Below, in pieces: positions 14,091-25,400 of a stretch of 34,000 nt of DNA. This DNA is from JABGPL01 sp964387885 (GTDB lineage: Bacteria > Electryoneota > AABM5-125-24 > Hatepunaeales > Hatepunaeaceae): contig CAYLYZ010000057.1 in assembly GCA_964387885.1 (NCBI GenBank), positions 1 to 34,000 on the forward strand, in the 5' to 3' direction. The position numbers were made by a program, and so were the translations under genes. Below the pieces are notes generated by a model. The model was not told the DNA's origin and ran no database searches. It was given only the letters and a program-made list of their open reading frames with translations. The stretch's first letter is position 1; every line of letters starts with the position of its first letter.

Positions 14091-15284
14091 CTACTTAAGC
14101 AAGAGTAACCTCTGCATTTGGATTTGTCCAACTGCCTCAAGACGAAGAATGTATGATCCGGCGGGGAGTGATTGACCGTTAAATGCAGTCTGGTACTCAC
14201 CAGCCGTTTGCCATCCATCTGATAATTTCTGAATGAGTTGTCCGGCAGTGTTGAAAACTGACAATCTGACTCGACTGGCAGCGGGTAAATTATAATCTAC
14301 AGTAGCTACAGAATTAAACGGGTTTGGGTATGATCTCAGTAATGTAATGCTGAAAGGATTGTTAATGTCCTGCTCTTCAACACCATATTCCTCTCCGATT
14401 TCACCCTGGCCAAGTACGAGGTCAATCACAGTTTCCTCACCGACCACTACTTGAATATCAGCTTCCGCAACTCCTACGTCCTCAAGAGCGGCAGTTATAT
14501 GAAATTCGCCAGCAGGAACTCTTTCCATCAAGAAAGCACCCTCACCGTCGGTAATAGTGCTTCTGAACAGGACTGGTCTACCGCGTCCTTCGTGCCACAG
14601 GTTAACAGTGACGTTCTCAGCAGGACCTTCGTTGGTAGTAACCGTTCCGCTGACTGAACCAAATTGGTGATCTCCACCACCGCCATCTCCTCCGCCTTCA
14701 CCGAGTATGAGGTCGATAACGGTTTCTTCATTTGCGATGACTTCAATATCAGCTTCCACCATTTGCATGCGGTCCAACATGGCTGTAATATGGTAGTTTC
14801 CAACGGGAACACGCTCAAAGGCAAAGGCTCCGTTTTCGTTGGTCTGAGTCTGGAACATTTCACCTCGTCTACCCATTAGAACGACGTGTGTATTCGCGGC
14901 AGGCTCGCCGTCTGCAGTGGTAACCATACCGCTGACAGATCCAAATTCGCGATCTCCACCGCCTCCACCACCACCGAGCACGAGGTCAATTACGGTTTCT
15001 TCATTTGCGAAGACCTCAATATCGGCTTCAGCTGGTCGCAAGCGGTCCAACGTTGCAATGATATGGTAATTTCCGGGAGGGATTCGATCGAAGCCAAAGG
15101 CTCCGATACGGTTGGTTTGAGTCTGGAACATGTTACGTTCATTATCAAACATTATGACATTTGCATTTGCAGCTGGCTCACCGTTCTCAGTGGTTACTCT
15201 ACCACTGACTGTACCAAAATCCTGAGCAATTGCTGGTAGCCCTATTAAAAGAGCCAAGAATAGTAAAACAACAAACTTCTTCAT
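14091..15284 (-). CDS. Secreted three-repeat carboxypeptidase-regulatory-like protein with T9SS-type sorting domain
   Basis: A 397-residue paralogue of the protein at 3485. ATG 15284 is chosen because GGAGG lies 5 nt upstream; the TTG four codons earlier overlaps that site. It has a signal peptide (1-20, ending AIA) and three repeats of about 80-90 residues, each opening FG(T/S)VSG and containing QTQTNxxGAFxFxRxPxGNYHI. Gly-rich linkers (GGGGGGG) separate them. The sorting domain starts at SYPNPFN (about 318) and ends RLLLLK. It has no catalytic residues, so it is likely a structural surface protein delivered by a type IX-like system. No secretion genes are in the window. The repeats are more alike within this protein than to the paralogue, which suggests recent internal duplication. 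Confidence 0.8.
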   Translation of the reverse strand: MKKFVVLLFLALLIGLPAIAQDFGTVSGRVTTENGEPAANANVIMFDNERNMFQTQTNRIGAFGFDRIPPGNYHIIATLDRLRPAEADIEVFANEETVIDLVLGGGGGGGDREFGSVSGMVTTADGEPAANTHVVLMGRRGEMFQTQTNENGAFAFERVPVGNYHITAMLDRMQMVEADIEVIANEETVIDLILGEGGGDGGGGDHQFGSVSGTVTTNEGPAENVTVNLWHEGRGRPVLFRSTITDGEGAFLMERVPAGEFHITAALEDVGVAEADIQVVVGEETVIDLVLGQGEIGEEYGVEEQDINNPFSITLLRSYPNPFNSVATVDYNLPAASRVRLSVFNTAGQLIQKLSDGWQTAGEYQTAFNGQSLPAGSYILRLEAVGQIQMQRLLLLK

Positions 15285-15632
15285 AACCGCCTCCAAATCA
15301 TAGTGAGTTTTTCTTTGGTTCTTAACATAAAGAACATGAATTACATTTAATTAAAGTGCAAAATTTGAACCAAAAGATTATTTATTAACATCAACTTAAG
15401 TACAAATCCATTACAATCAATCCCTATTTATCGGTCATAACTTACTATATGCAAAAGCAATTTATCTGTTTAAAAAGTTCAGTTGCGATTATTATATTCA
15501 GCATTTATAAAGAACTGCGAACGTCGTTCGCAGTGTCAGTTTCAAACCTTCACAGTTTTATGGTTATACCACATATTCTAATCCGGTAAACATATGAGCC
15601 CTCCCATCAATAAATTTCCTAATATATGAATA
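15285..15632. other. AT-rich divergent intergenic region
   Basis: This is the upstream region of both the surface-protein gene (minus) and padR (plus). It holds one REP-like hairpin, ACTGCGAAC and GTTCGCAGT around GTC (15514-15534). No gene was seen and no convincing promoter for the minus-strand gene could be picked. Confidence 0.5.
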
Positions 15633-15662
15633 TTGACTATACATAGAGGAACTATGTATATT
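15633..15662 (+). promoter_or_regulatory. padR promoter with inverted-repeat operator
   Basis: TTGACT (15633-15638), 18 bp, TATATT (15657-15662). A perfect 9-bp inverted repeat, TATACATAG (15638-15646) and CTATGTATA (15652-15660) with a 5-bp gap, fills the spacer. PadR repressors usually bind ATGT/ACAT-type dyads overlapping their own promoters, so autoregulation is likely. Confidence 0.7.
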
Positions 15663-15719
15663 ACATCAACGTATAAGATTAAGTTGTGATAAATTTCCTG
15701 TTAAAGGAGAATGACAAGC

Positions 15720-16073
15720 ATGGACATAGGAAAGGATCTCGTTGCAGCGTCCGCTACCCCTCTTGTGCTGGCGATACTCAGTGAGGGTGAGAGTTATGGC
15801 TATGCCATCAGCAAGAGGGTAGATGAACTCTCAGCTGGGGAGATGCAATGGACAGACGGCATGCTCTACCCGTTGCTCCATCGTCTCGAACGTAACGGGT
15901 ATGTCAAAGCGACCTGGGGGAAGTCCGAAACCGGTAGACGACGGAAGTACTACCGTCTAACCGATAACGGTCGTCAAGAACTCGCTCAGCAGCAGCGCCA
16001 TTGGCAAATGGTAGATTCCGCGTTAAGAGGAATTTGGTGTAATGAATTCAGGGCAATATTGGAGGGCTCATGA
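15720..16073 (+). CDS. PadR-family transcriptional repressor
   Basis: A 117-residue winged-helix protein. ATG 15720 is chosen over 15711, since AGGAG is 10 nt from the former but only 1 nt from the latter. The family signature is clear: PLVLAILSEGESYGYAISKR, then the recognition segment DGMLYPLLHRLERNGYVKA and the wing GRRRKYYRLTDNG, followed by a C-terminal dimerisation helix. PadR proteins of this short class often repress an adjacent membrane protein or transporter. Here it overlaps the next gene by 4 nt (ATGA). A dyad in its promoter fits autorepression. The effector is unknown. Confidence 0.9.
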   Translation: MDIGKDLVAASATPLVLAILSEGESYGYAISKRVDELSAGEMQWTDGMLYPLLHRLERNGYVKATWGKSETGRRRKYYRLTDNGRQELAQQQRHWQMVDSALRGIWCNEFRAILEGS

Positions 16074-17467
16074 CAATGGAACAACCGAGAGACGAGGAAA
16101 TGGAAACAAATAAAGAAATTGAGGATCGAATTAGGGAATGGCGGGATTACCTTATCCGTCAGGGTAGTTTGGAATCTGAAGAAGTTGATGAACTCGAAGA
16201 CCACCTGCGTTCCCAGATAAAAATCCTGGAGGACGTTGGTCTCGACGATGACGAAGCTTTCCTTGTTGCTGTAAAGAGGTTGGGAGATATCGATTCGATC
16301 TCGCGGGAGTTTGCTCGGGAATATACTGAAAGGCTCTGGAAACAACTCGTCCTATCTCCAAAATCAACTGAAACCACTAAGACTAAAGGCAGAGACGCCG
16401 TAGTAGCGGTTGGTCTAGCAATAGCCGCAGGTGCTGCGATCAAGATCCCGACGCTTTTTGGTTATCATTTTGATGGAACAGACGAGGAAGTATCTATATA
16501 TGTACGCAATTTCAGCTTTTTTGTCTTGCCTTTCCTTGCGGGATACTTCGCATGGAAACGAGACCTCGATTGGATTAGCATTAAGTGGCTGGCTGTTCCA
16601 TTTGTCGTTGCGATTCTGATAATGAATGTATTACCCTACAGGGGAGAAGGGCACACTCTGATTTTGGCGGCAATTCATCTCCCCATTGCACTCTGGTTCA
16701 CAGTTGGTTTAGCATACATGACCGGTCGTTGGCGAGATTCAGGACAGCGCATGAACTATGTACGTTTTTCTGGAGAGTGGTTTATATATTATGTCCTCAT
16801 CGCATTAGGTGGAGGGGTCTTTATAGGTTCCCTATTTTTTATTTTCCAATCAATCGGATTGGATGCAGAAGGCTTTGTAGAAATGTGGATTATGCCATGT
16901 GGTGCAATGGGAGCAGTCCTCATAAGTGCATGGCTGGTAGAAGCCAAACAGAGTGTTATTGAGAACATGGCTCCCGTACTTACCCGGATATTTACTCCAC
17001 TCTTCACTATCTTGTTACTCACATTCCTGGTTACAATGGTTTTGACGGGCAGCAGTATTAAAGTTGAGCGCGAAGCTCTCATTGGATTCGATCTACTCCT
17101 TGTGCTCGTCCTCGGTTTGCTGTTATACTCAATATCGGTGCGTAATCCTCACGCTCCTCCAGGATTCTTCGACATACTGCAATTCTTACTCGTAGTTTCA
17201 GCTCTCATTGTGGATATCCTTGCACTATGGGCAATTATGGCACGAATCTCAGAGTTCGGTTTCAGTCCAAATAAAGTGGCAGCTCTGGGTGAAAACATAA
17301 TCCTGCTTGTAAATCTCGGATGGTCAGCCATAATTTACGCAAGATTCCTAATAAATCGTTCAGAATTTGCTCCCGTGGAACGGTGGCAGACATCTTACAT
17401 TCCGGTGTACGTTGTCTGGGCCTGGATCGTAGTTACAATATTCCCGATCATTTTTAATTTTCAATAG
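16070..17467 (+). CDS. Multi-pass membrane protein with permease-prefix domain
   Basis: A 465-residue protein (ATG 16070; the alternative ATG 16076 has better ribosome-site spacing). Residues about 17-75 (IEDRIREWRDYLIRQ ... EAFLVAVKRLGD) form a charged helical domain like the permease-prefix/DUF1700-type segment commonly encoded next to PadR. The rest has about 10-11 hydrophobic segments, from about residue 110 to the C-terminus, with an arrangement like DUF4153-type membrane proteins. No ATPase, substrate motif or catalytic residue is visible. The PadR-membrane-protein pair recalls envelope stress or antimicrobial response units, but the substrate and activity are unknown. Confidence 0.7.
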   Translation: MTMEQPRDEEMETNKEIEDRIREWRDYLIRQGSLESEEVDELEDHLRSQIKILEDVGLDDDEAFLVAVKRLGDIDSISREFAREYTERLWKQLVLSPKSTETTKTKGRDAVVAVGLAIAAGAAIKIPTLFGYHFDGTDEEVSIYVRNFSFFVLPFLAGYFAWKRDLDWISIKWLAVPFVVAILIMNVLPYRGEGHTLILAAIHLPIALWFTVGLAYMTGRWRDSGQRMNYVRFSGEWFIYYVLIALGGGVFIGSLFFIFQSIGLDAEGFVEMWIMPCGAMGAVLISAWLVEAKQSVIENMAPVLTRIFTPLFTILLLTFLVTMVLTGSSIKVEREALIGFDLLLVLVLGLLLYSISVRNPHAPPGFFDILQFLLVVSALIVDILALWAIMARISEFGFSPNKVAALGENIILLVNLGWSAIIYARFLINRSEFAPVERWQTSYIPVYVVWAWIVVTIFPIIFNFQ

Positions 17468-17511
17468 GATAATAGAGGACCAATTACTTAATAATCAATT
17501 ATAAGATATAT

Positions 17512-18186
17512 TCATTTTATCTCATCGAGGAATAAGATAACCACTCTCCTGTTTTGAGCCCTGGCTTCTGCTGTTTGGTTGCCTATTTGCAGGTCTACTG
17601 GTCGCGTGTCTGCATATCCGATTGCTCGCAATCTCGATGGTGGTACATCCCGATCGACGAAAAATCGTACAACTGTAGATGCCCTCGCAGCTGATAGTTC
17701 CCAGTTTGAAGCAAACCGACTCGATGACATCGGAATATTATCCGTATGCCCTTCAATTGCAATCTGATAGGGAACTTTGTTAATCTGACCAGCTATTTTC
17801 GATAGGAAAGGAATGGCGTGTTTGAGAAGTTCTGTTGATCCGGATGTGAAAAAGCTCGATCCTTTAAGCGAGAGAGTAACACCATGCAAATCACGGTTAA
17901 CTGCAACTTGAGATTCAAGTTTTTCTTCTTGCACAATCTCATCAAGGTCTTTTTGAATCTCTGCCAGAGTCACTCGTGGTTTTACCTGAGAGCCACCTAT
18001 AGCTTTATTCATTGCATTAGAAACGATCTGCATCTTCACAGGATTGATATCCGAAAACGCTAACAATAATACAAAAAATGCCAGCAGCAGTGTCATCATA
18101 TCACCGTACGATATTAACCAATCACTGTCAGAATCTTCTTTTGTCCGGTTGAATATATCTGGTTTAGTTAGATCACTCCGTTTCAT
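17512..18186 (-). CDS. motB: Flagellar stator protein MotB
   Basis: A 224-residue protein. The single N-terminal TM carries DWLISYGDMMTLLLAFFVLL. Asp29 is the equivalent of the proton- or sodium-binding aspartate essential for torque. A plug/linker region follows, then an OmpA-like peptidoglycan-binding domain (about 105-224) with IEGHTDNIPMSSSRFASNWE, LSAARASTVVRFF and RRVVILF. It anchors the MotA4B2-type stator to the cell wall. Its start overlaps the motA stop by 4 nt. It converges on the permease-like gene, with only 44 bp between the two stops. Confidence 0.93.
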   Translation of the reverse strand: MKRSDLTKPDIFNRTKEDSDSDWLISYGDMMTLLLAFFVLLLAFSDINPVKMQIVSNAMNKAIGGSQVKPRVTLAEIQKDLDEIVQEEKLESQVAVNRDLHGVTLSLKGSSFFTSGSTELLKHAIPFLSKIAGQINKVPYQIAIEGHTDNIPMSSSRFASNWELSAARASTVVRFFVDRDVPPSRLRAIGYADTRPVDLQIGNQTAEARAQNRRVVILFLDEIK

Positions 18187-19037
18187 TGATTATCCCTGTT
18201 TTTCAAGCTTGCTTTTTTTTCAGCAGGGGATAACGGTCTCAGGTCTGTAATAACTCGTTCGGAAGGACGTACAAATGAATTAAGGTAATCCTCAACTTTA
18301 CGTGGGTGCCAGCCTTCCGATATCATTTGAATCGATTCCACGATCATGCGCATCTTTTCTGAGGTTTCTCTTGATCGATTCTCTAATTTATTTGCAAATG
18401 GGATGAAAAACAAATTCGCCAGGATCAATCCATAAAATGTCGTAACCAGAGCAACTGCCATGTCACCGCCAATTCGCCCGATTGATTCGTCAGAACCCAT
18501 ATTAGCCAGCATCCCAACTAATCCAATCAGTGTTCCTATCATGCCGAAAGCAGGCGCAAACTTTGCCATTGTCCGGAAGACATGTGCTTCTTCAAACTCT
18601 TTTCGGGTTCGAAAGTCAATTCGTTCTTGAAGGATCTCTGCAATTTCATTCTGTTTAAATTGATCCGACAACATCTGAATCCCGTCTTTTAGAAATGGAT
18701 TCTTAATTTTCGGTAATTCACGTTCTAATTCTAATTTGCTGTTGCGAGCCAATGATGACAACCTTGTTATTTCAGGGATGTATTTCCGTCCGGAGCTCGA
18801 TTGTTGTCTGAATACGACCTTAAGGCTGTGGAAAACACTGAACAGCAACGGTGAATGAAAGCTGATGAAGGTCGCTGCCATCGTGCCGCCAAATACGATA
18901 AATATCCCCGGAATATTTATAAATATCCCCCATGCCTGCTCAATTCTCCAGAATTCCTGCCCGGATACACCGAGTATAATTGCCAGTACAAGCATCAGGA
19001 TACCTATAAAAACGCCAAAAACAGTTGTAGCATTCAT
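18183..19037 (-). CDS. motA: Flagellar stator protein MotA
   Basis: A 284-residue member of the MotA/PomA family with four TM segments (about 5-25, 35-58, 160-182, 193-216). The conserved region KFAPAFGMIGTLIGLVGMLA followed by GGDMAVALVTTFYGLILANL lines the ion path. The cytoplasmic loop and C-terminal tail are charged and contact the rotor. The length is typical. Only a weak ribosome site is visible before ATG 19037. It is followed by motB with a 4-nt overlap and preceded by a 14-bp palindrome. Whether it uses H+ or Na+ is not decidable here. Confidence 0.93.
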   Translation of the reverse strand: MNATTVFGVFIGILMLVLAIILGVSGQEFWRIEQAWGIFINIPGIFIVFGGTMAATFISFHSPLLFSVFHSLKVVFRQQSSSGRKYIPEITRLSSLARNSKLELERELPKIKNPFLKDGIQMLSDQFKQNEIAEILQERIDFRTRKEFEEAHVFRTMAKFAPAFGMIGTLIGLVGMLANMGSDESIGRIGGDMAVALVTTFYGLILANLFFIPFANKLENRSRETSEKMRMIVESIQMISEGWHPRKVEDYLNSFVRPSERVITDLRPLSPAEKKASLKNRDNQ

Positions 19038-19056
19038 TGGAAACCAATGTTAGGTT

Positions 19057-19070
19057 GAACTTAAGTTCAT
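19057..19070. promoter_or_regulatory. 14-bp perfect palindrome upstream of motA
   Basis: TGAACTTAAGTTCA, 20 bp before the motA start, so inside its expected 5' region. It is a candidate operator or a chance palindrome. The remaining gap 19071-19417 is AT-rich. It holds no gene, and I found no sigma-28 promoter there as good as those upstream of the flagellins. Confidence 0.4.
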
Positions 19071-19417
19071 TATATTGAGTAAGTAGCATCTTTGATAAAG
19101 TCACTTATTCAAGATTTCAGAGATATCAATTGCTACCTATTAATATTAACGTAGGATTTTACCTTTTCTTAAGTGGATTATTTAGTGTTTGAAATGGAAC
19201 AGACTATTTAAAAGTTGGAGAATTTAAAACAGAGCGCAGAAACCAGTAGAGATCAAAATCTCTTGAAAGGCAAAACAGGTCGGGTGGGATCTGAATAAAT
19301 CTTATTAAACAAGCATAACTATCTGAATTATTTGCTCGCTATTGGTTATATATCAGCAAATAGTGAAGTCAGCTCAAGAATTATTCAAGTTGGTGGACAG
19401 TCTGTAAATATGGACAA

Positions 19418-22400
19418 TTATTCATCCAAAACCTCGCGTACTTTCATTGCAAAATCCATTGTTCGAAATGGTTTTTGTATGTATGGAATTCCGGGTTTAA
19501 GAATACCGTGATGAACAATTGCATTTTCCGTATACCCTGACATAAACAAAACTTTCACATCAACCCACATTTCACGTAGCTGTTCAATAAATTCCGCTCC
19601 ACTCATATATGGCATCACAACATCTGTTATTACCAGATCAACACGCTTTTCCATTCGCTGACATAGTAAAAATGCGGCTGCGCCTGAATCAGCTTCAGTT
19701 ACTTCGTACCCCAATCGTTTTAAGACCTTGCAGGCAGCATTTCGAACATTTGCTTCGTCTTCGACCACAAGCACAGTTTCATTTCCTCGTGGCATTTCAG
19801 CATTTAGTTCTCTTTTTATTATTTTATCAGCTTCTTCAGCTATTGAAGGCAAATATATTTTGAATGATGTCCCTTTATCAACTTCGCTGTAAACACTAAT
19901 AAATCCATTACTTTGCCTGATTATTCCATAAACAGTCGACAAACCGAGCCCTGTCCCCATTGTTTTTGGTTTAGTTGTAAAGAATGGCTCAAATATCTTT
20001 GCTCTTACTTCTTCCGTCATACCACTGCCAGAGTCGCTGACAGCGAGCATCACAAATTCACCAGGTTCAACGAATGGATGTTTTTTTGTATAGTCTTCGT
20101 CTAAGACTACATTCTTGGTCTCTATAGTTAGCTCTCCCCCCTTAGGCATCGCATCCCGCGCATTAACAACCAGATTCACAATAACTTGATCTATTTGTCC
20201 GGGATCTGCTTTAACCATCTTAATATCTTCACCTGGGACCACATTTAAATCAATATCTTCACCAATAGTCCGTTTCAACATATTTTGTATGTCAGTTATT
20301 TGTGTGTTGAGGTTTAAAACTCTCGGCTGCAGAGTTTGTTTACGACTGAATGCGAGCAATTGACCTGTTAGTGCCCCGGCTCGCTCAGCGGCTGATTGTA
20401 TTTCTTTCATATTGTTATTGAGTGGATCGTGAGAGTCGAGATCTATCAGAGACAATTCAGCGTTACAGATAATGGAAGTCATCAGGTTATTGAAATCGTG
20501 TGCCATTCCACCAGCAAGCCTTCCGATACCTTCCATCTTCTGAGATTGCCGCAGTTGATCTTCGAGTCGCTTGCGATCTGTATTGTCAATTAAATAACCT
20601 CTAATCTGAATCAGTTTACCGGATTCATCGAATACTCCGACTGCGTTCTCAATTATATGAAGTGTATGACCCTCCTTATGACGAAAATCCTTTTCGTAAA
20701 ACTCAAGCTTTTTTTCCTCGGTAAGTATCTTGATGAATTCTTCCCTGTCCTGTAGGTTGGTATAAAAGGAACTAATTGGTGCAGATAGTATTTCCTCTAC
20801 CGAATCATAACCAAAAATTCGAGCAAACGCCGGATTGCATGTGAGAGTCCTTCCATCGGGAGTAGAAATATAATTTCCAGCTACATCGTCCTCGAACAAA
20901 CTGCGATAGCGTTCTTCACTTTCCTTAAGAGCTTCCTCTGCCTTCTTGCGTTTTGTTATATTATTAAAGAGCGCAACCATTTTTCCCGCTGCAGTCTGAA
21001 ATGCTGCAACCTCGAATGCTCCTGTTATTCTATCATCTTCATAGCTGATCTGTTCTGTACCCCATGGTATGCCTTTCTTTGCAGCCTCCATATATCTATG
21101 TGGCACTTCTGTTTGAGCGAGGGGTGGAAAGGCCTCTTCAATAGTCTTACCAATGAATATTGAGTTATCAACTCCCAGGAGTATATCCGCTGCGGGATTC
21201 GCTCCTAAAAAAACCAGCCGATCTTCAGATTGCATCTCATACATGTGAACTCCCATTGGAGAATTCTCAACGATATTTCTAAAACGTTGCTCACTTTTGC
21301 GTAATTCTTCTTCGGCTTGTTTATGGTCGGTAATGTCAACAACCAATCCTCTTAAACCAACCGGTTTTCCATCATCTAAGACAGGAGTTGAGTAAATCAT
21401 TACGGGGAAGGTGGTCTTGTCTTTCCTTATGGCTGTAAACTCTAAATTCTTACGTGGTTGTCCAGTTAACACCTTTTTAATATTCCCTTTCGCTCTTTCA
21501 TGTTCCTCGGGTGCAATTGTGGTAAACACATTCAAACCTTTTTCAAATTCTTCACTACTATATCCATAGATATCTAATGCGCTGCGATTGACATAGGTTA
21601 GATTTCCCTCTAAATCCATTTCAAAAATTACTTGTGGTAGCAAATCAGCCATGTCCCTGAAACGTTTTTCGCTTTTCTGTAATGCAGCCTCCGCCTGTTT
21701 ACGTTCTGTAATATCGGTAAATATTGTAGCGAAATGATTTTTCCTGGTTGAATAGGCTAAAACGCGATACCACTTGCCTAATGGTTCTGAATATTGCTCG
21801 AATCTGATTCCATTACCTGTCAAAGCAACCTTCCCATAGACTCCTATCCAATCAGCAGGATCATTTTCCATTCCGGGAATTACTTCTGTTACTTTTCTCC
21901 CGATGATTTTTTCTCGTCTTAATCCCGTTTGTTGTTCATACGCGCTATTGACTTCGAGGAAAATGTAATCCCTGGGATAATGGTTGTCGTCCAGAACAAT
22001 TTCATGCAATGCAAAAGAATCATTCATGTTTTCAAAAAGAGAGCGATATCTTTCTTCACTACTGAGAAGTGTTTCCTCCGCCTGTTTACGTTCAGTAATA
22101 TCCTCGGTCATTATAACAACACGATCAACATTTCCTGATTCATCATTAATAACGTAGAAGAATTGCTGAATCCATCCGTCAACTCCCGATACAGACTTAG
22201 ATAAATGAGTTTCCGGAATCCTGTATTCTCCGCCGGTCTGATAAACCTTTCTTAGTTCCTTACAATGCTCTTCGCCTAAGTAATCCTCTGTAAAATCAAA
22301 TACAAGTTCATCCTTTGGTTTGTAATCCTGCTTCAGGCGTTCATCGCTCCATTTCCAAATGTTTCTCCATGTCTGGTTATGCATTAACAATGTTCCGTTT

Positions 22401-25400
22401 GTATCTCTAACAGAAATACCAATAGGTGAGTTGTTAATAATCGCTTCATTTAATAGGTTACTTTGTTTAAGTGCATCTTCCGCTTTAGTCAAATCTGTAA
22501 CATCCACAAGTGCAGACTGATATCCGATTAAATTGTTCTTCTCGTCCTCAAGAGTTGCTGCAAATCCGCGCGCCATAAAGGTTGTATTATTCTTGCGTTT
22601 TGCCAGGAAATCGCCTTTCCATTCACCAGTTTTATTCAGAGAGTTTAGAATCTCTGCAGCTTCTTCCTTATTTTTAAAAAAGTCAGAAATAGGTTTCCCA
22701 CAAGCGTCCTCATTGCTATCATAACCCCATAGTCTAAGAAACGCAGGATTGACAAGATTAATGATACCATCAATGTCTGCTGCACTTGTAGCTGCAATAG
22801 ACGATTCAAAAATATTATTCTTTATTCGTAACTCTTCCTCTGCCAGTTTGCGCTCTGTGATATCTCGAGTAACTCCAAGTAGTCCTTTCGGTTGTCCATC
22901 CTTATTTCGTAAAAATGAGACTGAAATTTCCACCGGATATATCGATCCATCCTTGCGATTCATCTCAATCTCGAAGGTCCTTGATCTTGTGGGATCAGCT
23001 GTTCCCTGTTTTTCAAGCATTAATTCCTGGCCTAATAATTGACTGATTTTCTTGAAAGATTCCGGAGTCATGGAATCTTCTAAAGGTTGCTGCATTTTTT
23101 CAGACACAGTGAAACCGCTTTGCGAATAGGTCGATGGACTTATATACGTAAGGTTCAGGTTGAGATCTCGAGTCCAGATAACATCTGTAAGATTATCAGC
23201 TAAAAGTCTGTATTTTTCCATACTTTCCCGAAGCGCATTTTCTGCTTGCTTGGATTCGGTGATGTCGCGTACAACTCCTATCACACGTTTGGTTGACTTG
23301 TTTATAGAAGTCGTTATTTCTAATATCTTGTTATTATATTCAATTTCAAAAGGTTCTACACCTTTCCCTATTAGAAGATTTTTGATGATTGGGAGTATGA
23401 TTTTAAAATTCTTCGCATTGAGTTGATCCTTGACCAACTTAAGCACACTTTTTCCTATTAACTTATCTTGAGATACATCTGCGATTTCTTCAAGCTGTTT
23501 GTTAACGGAGACTATCTTTCCGGTTAATGTTGCGTACGCAATTCCATCCTTAACGTTTTCGAAAATATCAGAAAGGTCTTTCTGGCTTTCCAGTAGAGCC
23601 TCTTCTACTTTTTTGCGCTCTGTGATGTTATTAATAATGCACAGAGTTCTGTAATATTCACCATTTTCATCCTTTTGAGCTGATGAGTTTATTACTATAT
23701 CAACATGATCTCCATTTTTATGAACCATTTTGTTTTCATGGTTGTACGAGAAACCATTAATAAACACCTCTTTTAAACAATCATTTGCTCTCTCCCAAAA
23801 ATCTGGATGGATTATTTTAGTTATTGGTTCACCGACAACTTCCTCAATCTCATATCCAAGAAATTCTGTGATTGTACTGTTGCATTCGATGATAACTCCG
23901 TCTTTATCTACAGATGTGATCAGATTAGCGGCAGTCTCAAAAATAGTACGATATTTAGCTTCGCTCTTTCGAAGAGCCTCTTCAGCCCGTCTGCGTTCTG
24001 AAATATCACGAGAAATGCCTACAGTTCCAATTATCTCATTGTTGTCACTGAATATTGGCGATTTTATTGTTTCGAGGAATATCTCCCTTCCCTTTTCATT
24101 AAGAATTGATTCTTCAAAAATCGTTTGTTTCCTTGCATCCATCACTCGCAGGTCATCTTCCTTGAATTTTGCAGCAGCTTCTTCACCAAAACAAATTGAG
24201 CATGAATTATTTGCCAAATATTCCGGGGCCATTCCAACTACTTCACCAAATTTCCGGTTGGCGATAATGAAATTGGAGTCGGTATCCTTCAGCCACGCCA
24301 TATCGGGGATGTTGTTCAGGAAAGAATCCATTTCTGCAATCTTCTTTTGCAGTATTTGATCCATCTGTTTTCGCTCGGTTATGTCATAGGTAAGTACCTG
24401 AACGGCAAAAAACTCTCCTGTTTCCAGTCTTACCGGTTGAATGCTTTCGTGAAACCATTTATCCTTTTGTTCTAAATATCTTTCTTGAGTTATACCCTCA
24501 TTGGTCTTCTCAATTCTTTCAATTGCTTCGAGACAACCATCCAGAAATTCACCGGGGGGAAATACATCTCTGATATTTTTTCCATTTATTTCCGCAGGTT
24601 CCAGATCCCAGTACGAAGCCGCTTGTTTGTTGAGTAGTAAAAAGGTTCCATCTCTGCTGATCAGGTTTACGCCTGCATCAAGGCTCTCGATAAGAATCTT
24701 GTATTTCTCTTCCAATTGCTTGCGATCTGTAATGTTAGTTTGAGCTCCCCATATCGAGTGCAGGCATCCATCTTCAATAATACCATGATAATTTTCAATT
24801 AAATAAAGAGTATTTCCAGCCTTATCAACATCCCTGGTCTCCTCGTTATTAACCCGATATCCCTCCCTTTCCAATACAAGTATGGCTCTTTCACCATAAT
24901 CGGGAGCAAATTCAATCGCCCGTTTGCCAATCATATCTATCGGTTCAAGTCCGTACATCTCAGCCAGAGAGCCATTTACTTCTCCAACTACGGCAAACTT
25001 GTTGATCCAATCTATTATTTCTGCCCGTGGCAGGTTAATTGGAACCGGAGTTCTTAAGTCGACACGATAAACACCTTCGGTACAGTGTTGATCGAAGCTC
25101 TTTAATCTCTCGTAGCTTTCATTTATCCTCTTTTCAGCTTGTTTACGTTCAGAGATATCCCTTGCTAATGACATAATCATCTGTTGTCCGTCGTAATTAA
25201 TTACCCTTGAGCTGATTTCAACGGGTATTTGCTTTCCAGGTTTGCTTATATGAACCGTTTCGAAAGTAATTCGACTGCTATCCTGGAGATTCAGTAGACC
25301 TTGTCGACTTTCCTCTGATAGGGGATCCTGGGGTGAACTAATATCTTCAGGTGTTATACTCAATAATTCTTCTCGCGTGTAACCCAGTCGATTACATGCT

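Noticed and set aside
23730..24359. 209-codon open frame on the plus strand inside the multi-PAS kinase
   Set aside because: Antisense to a continuous PAS array; Ser- and Ile-rich composition typical of a complement frame.
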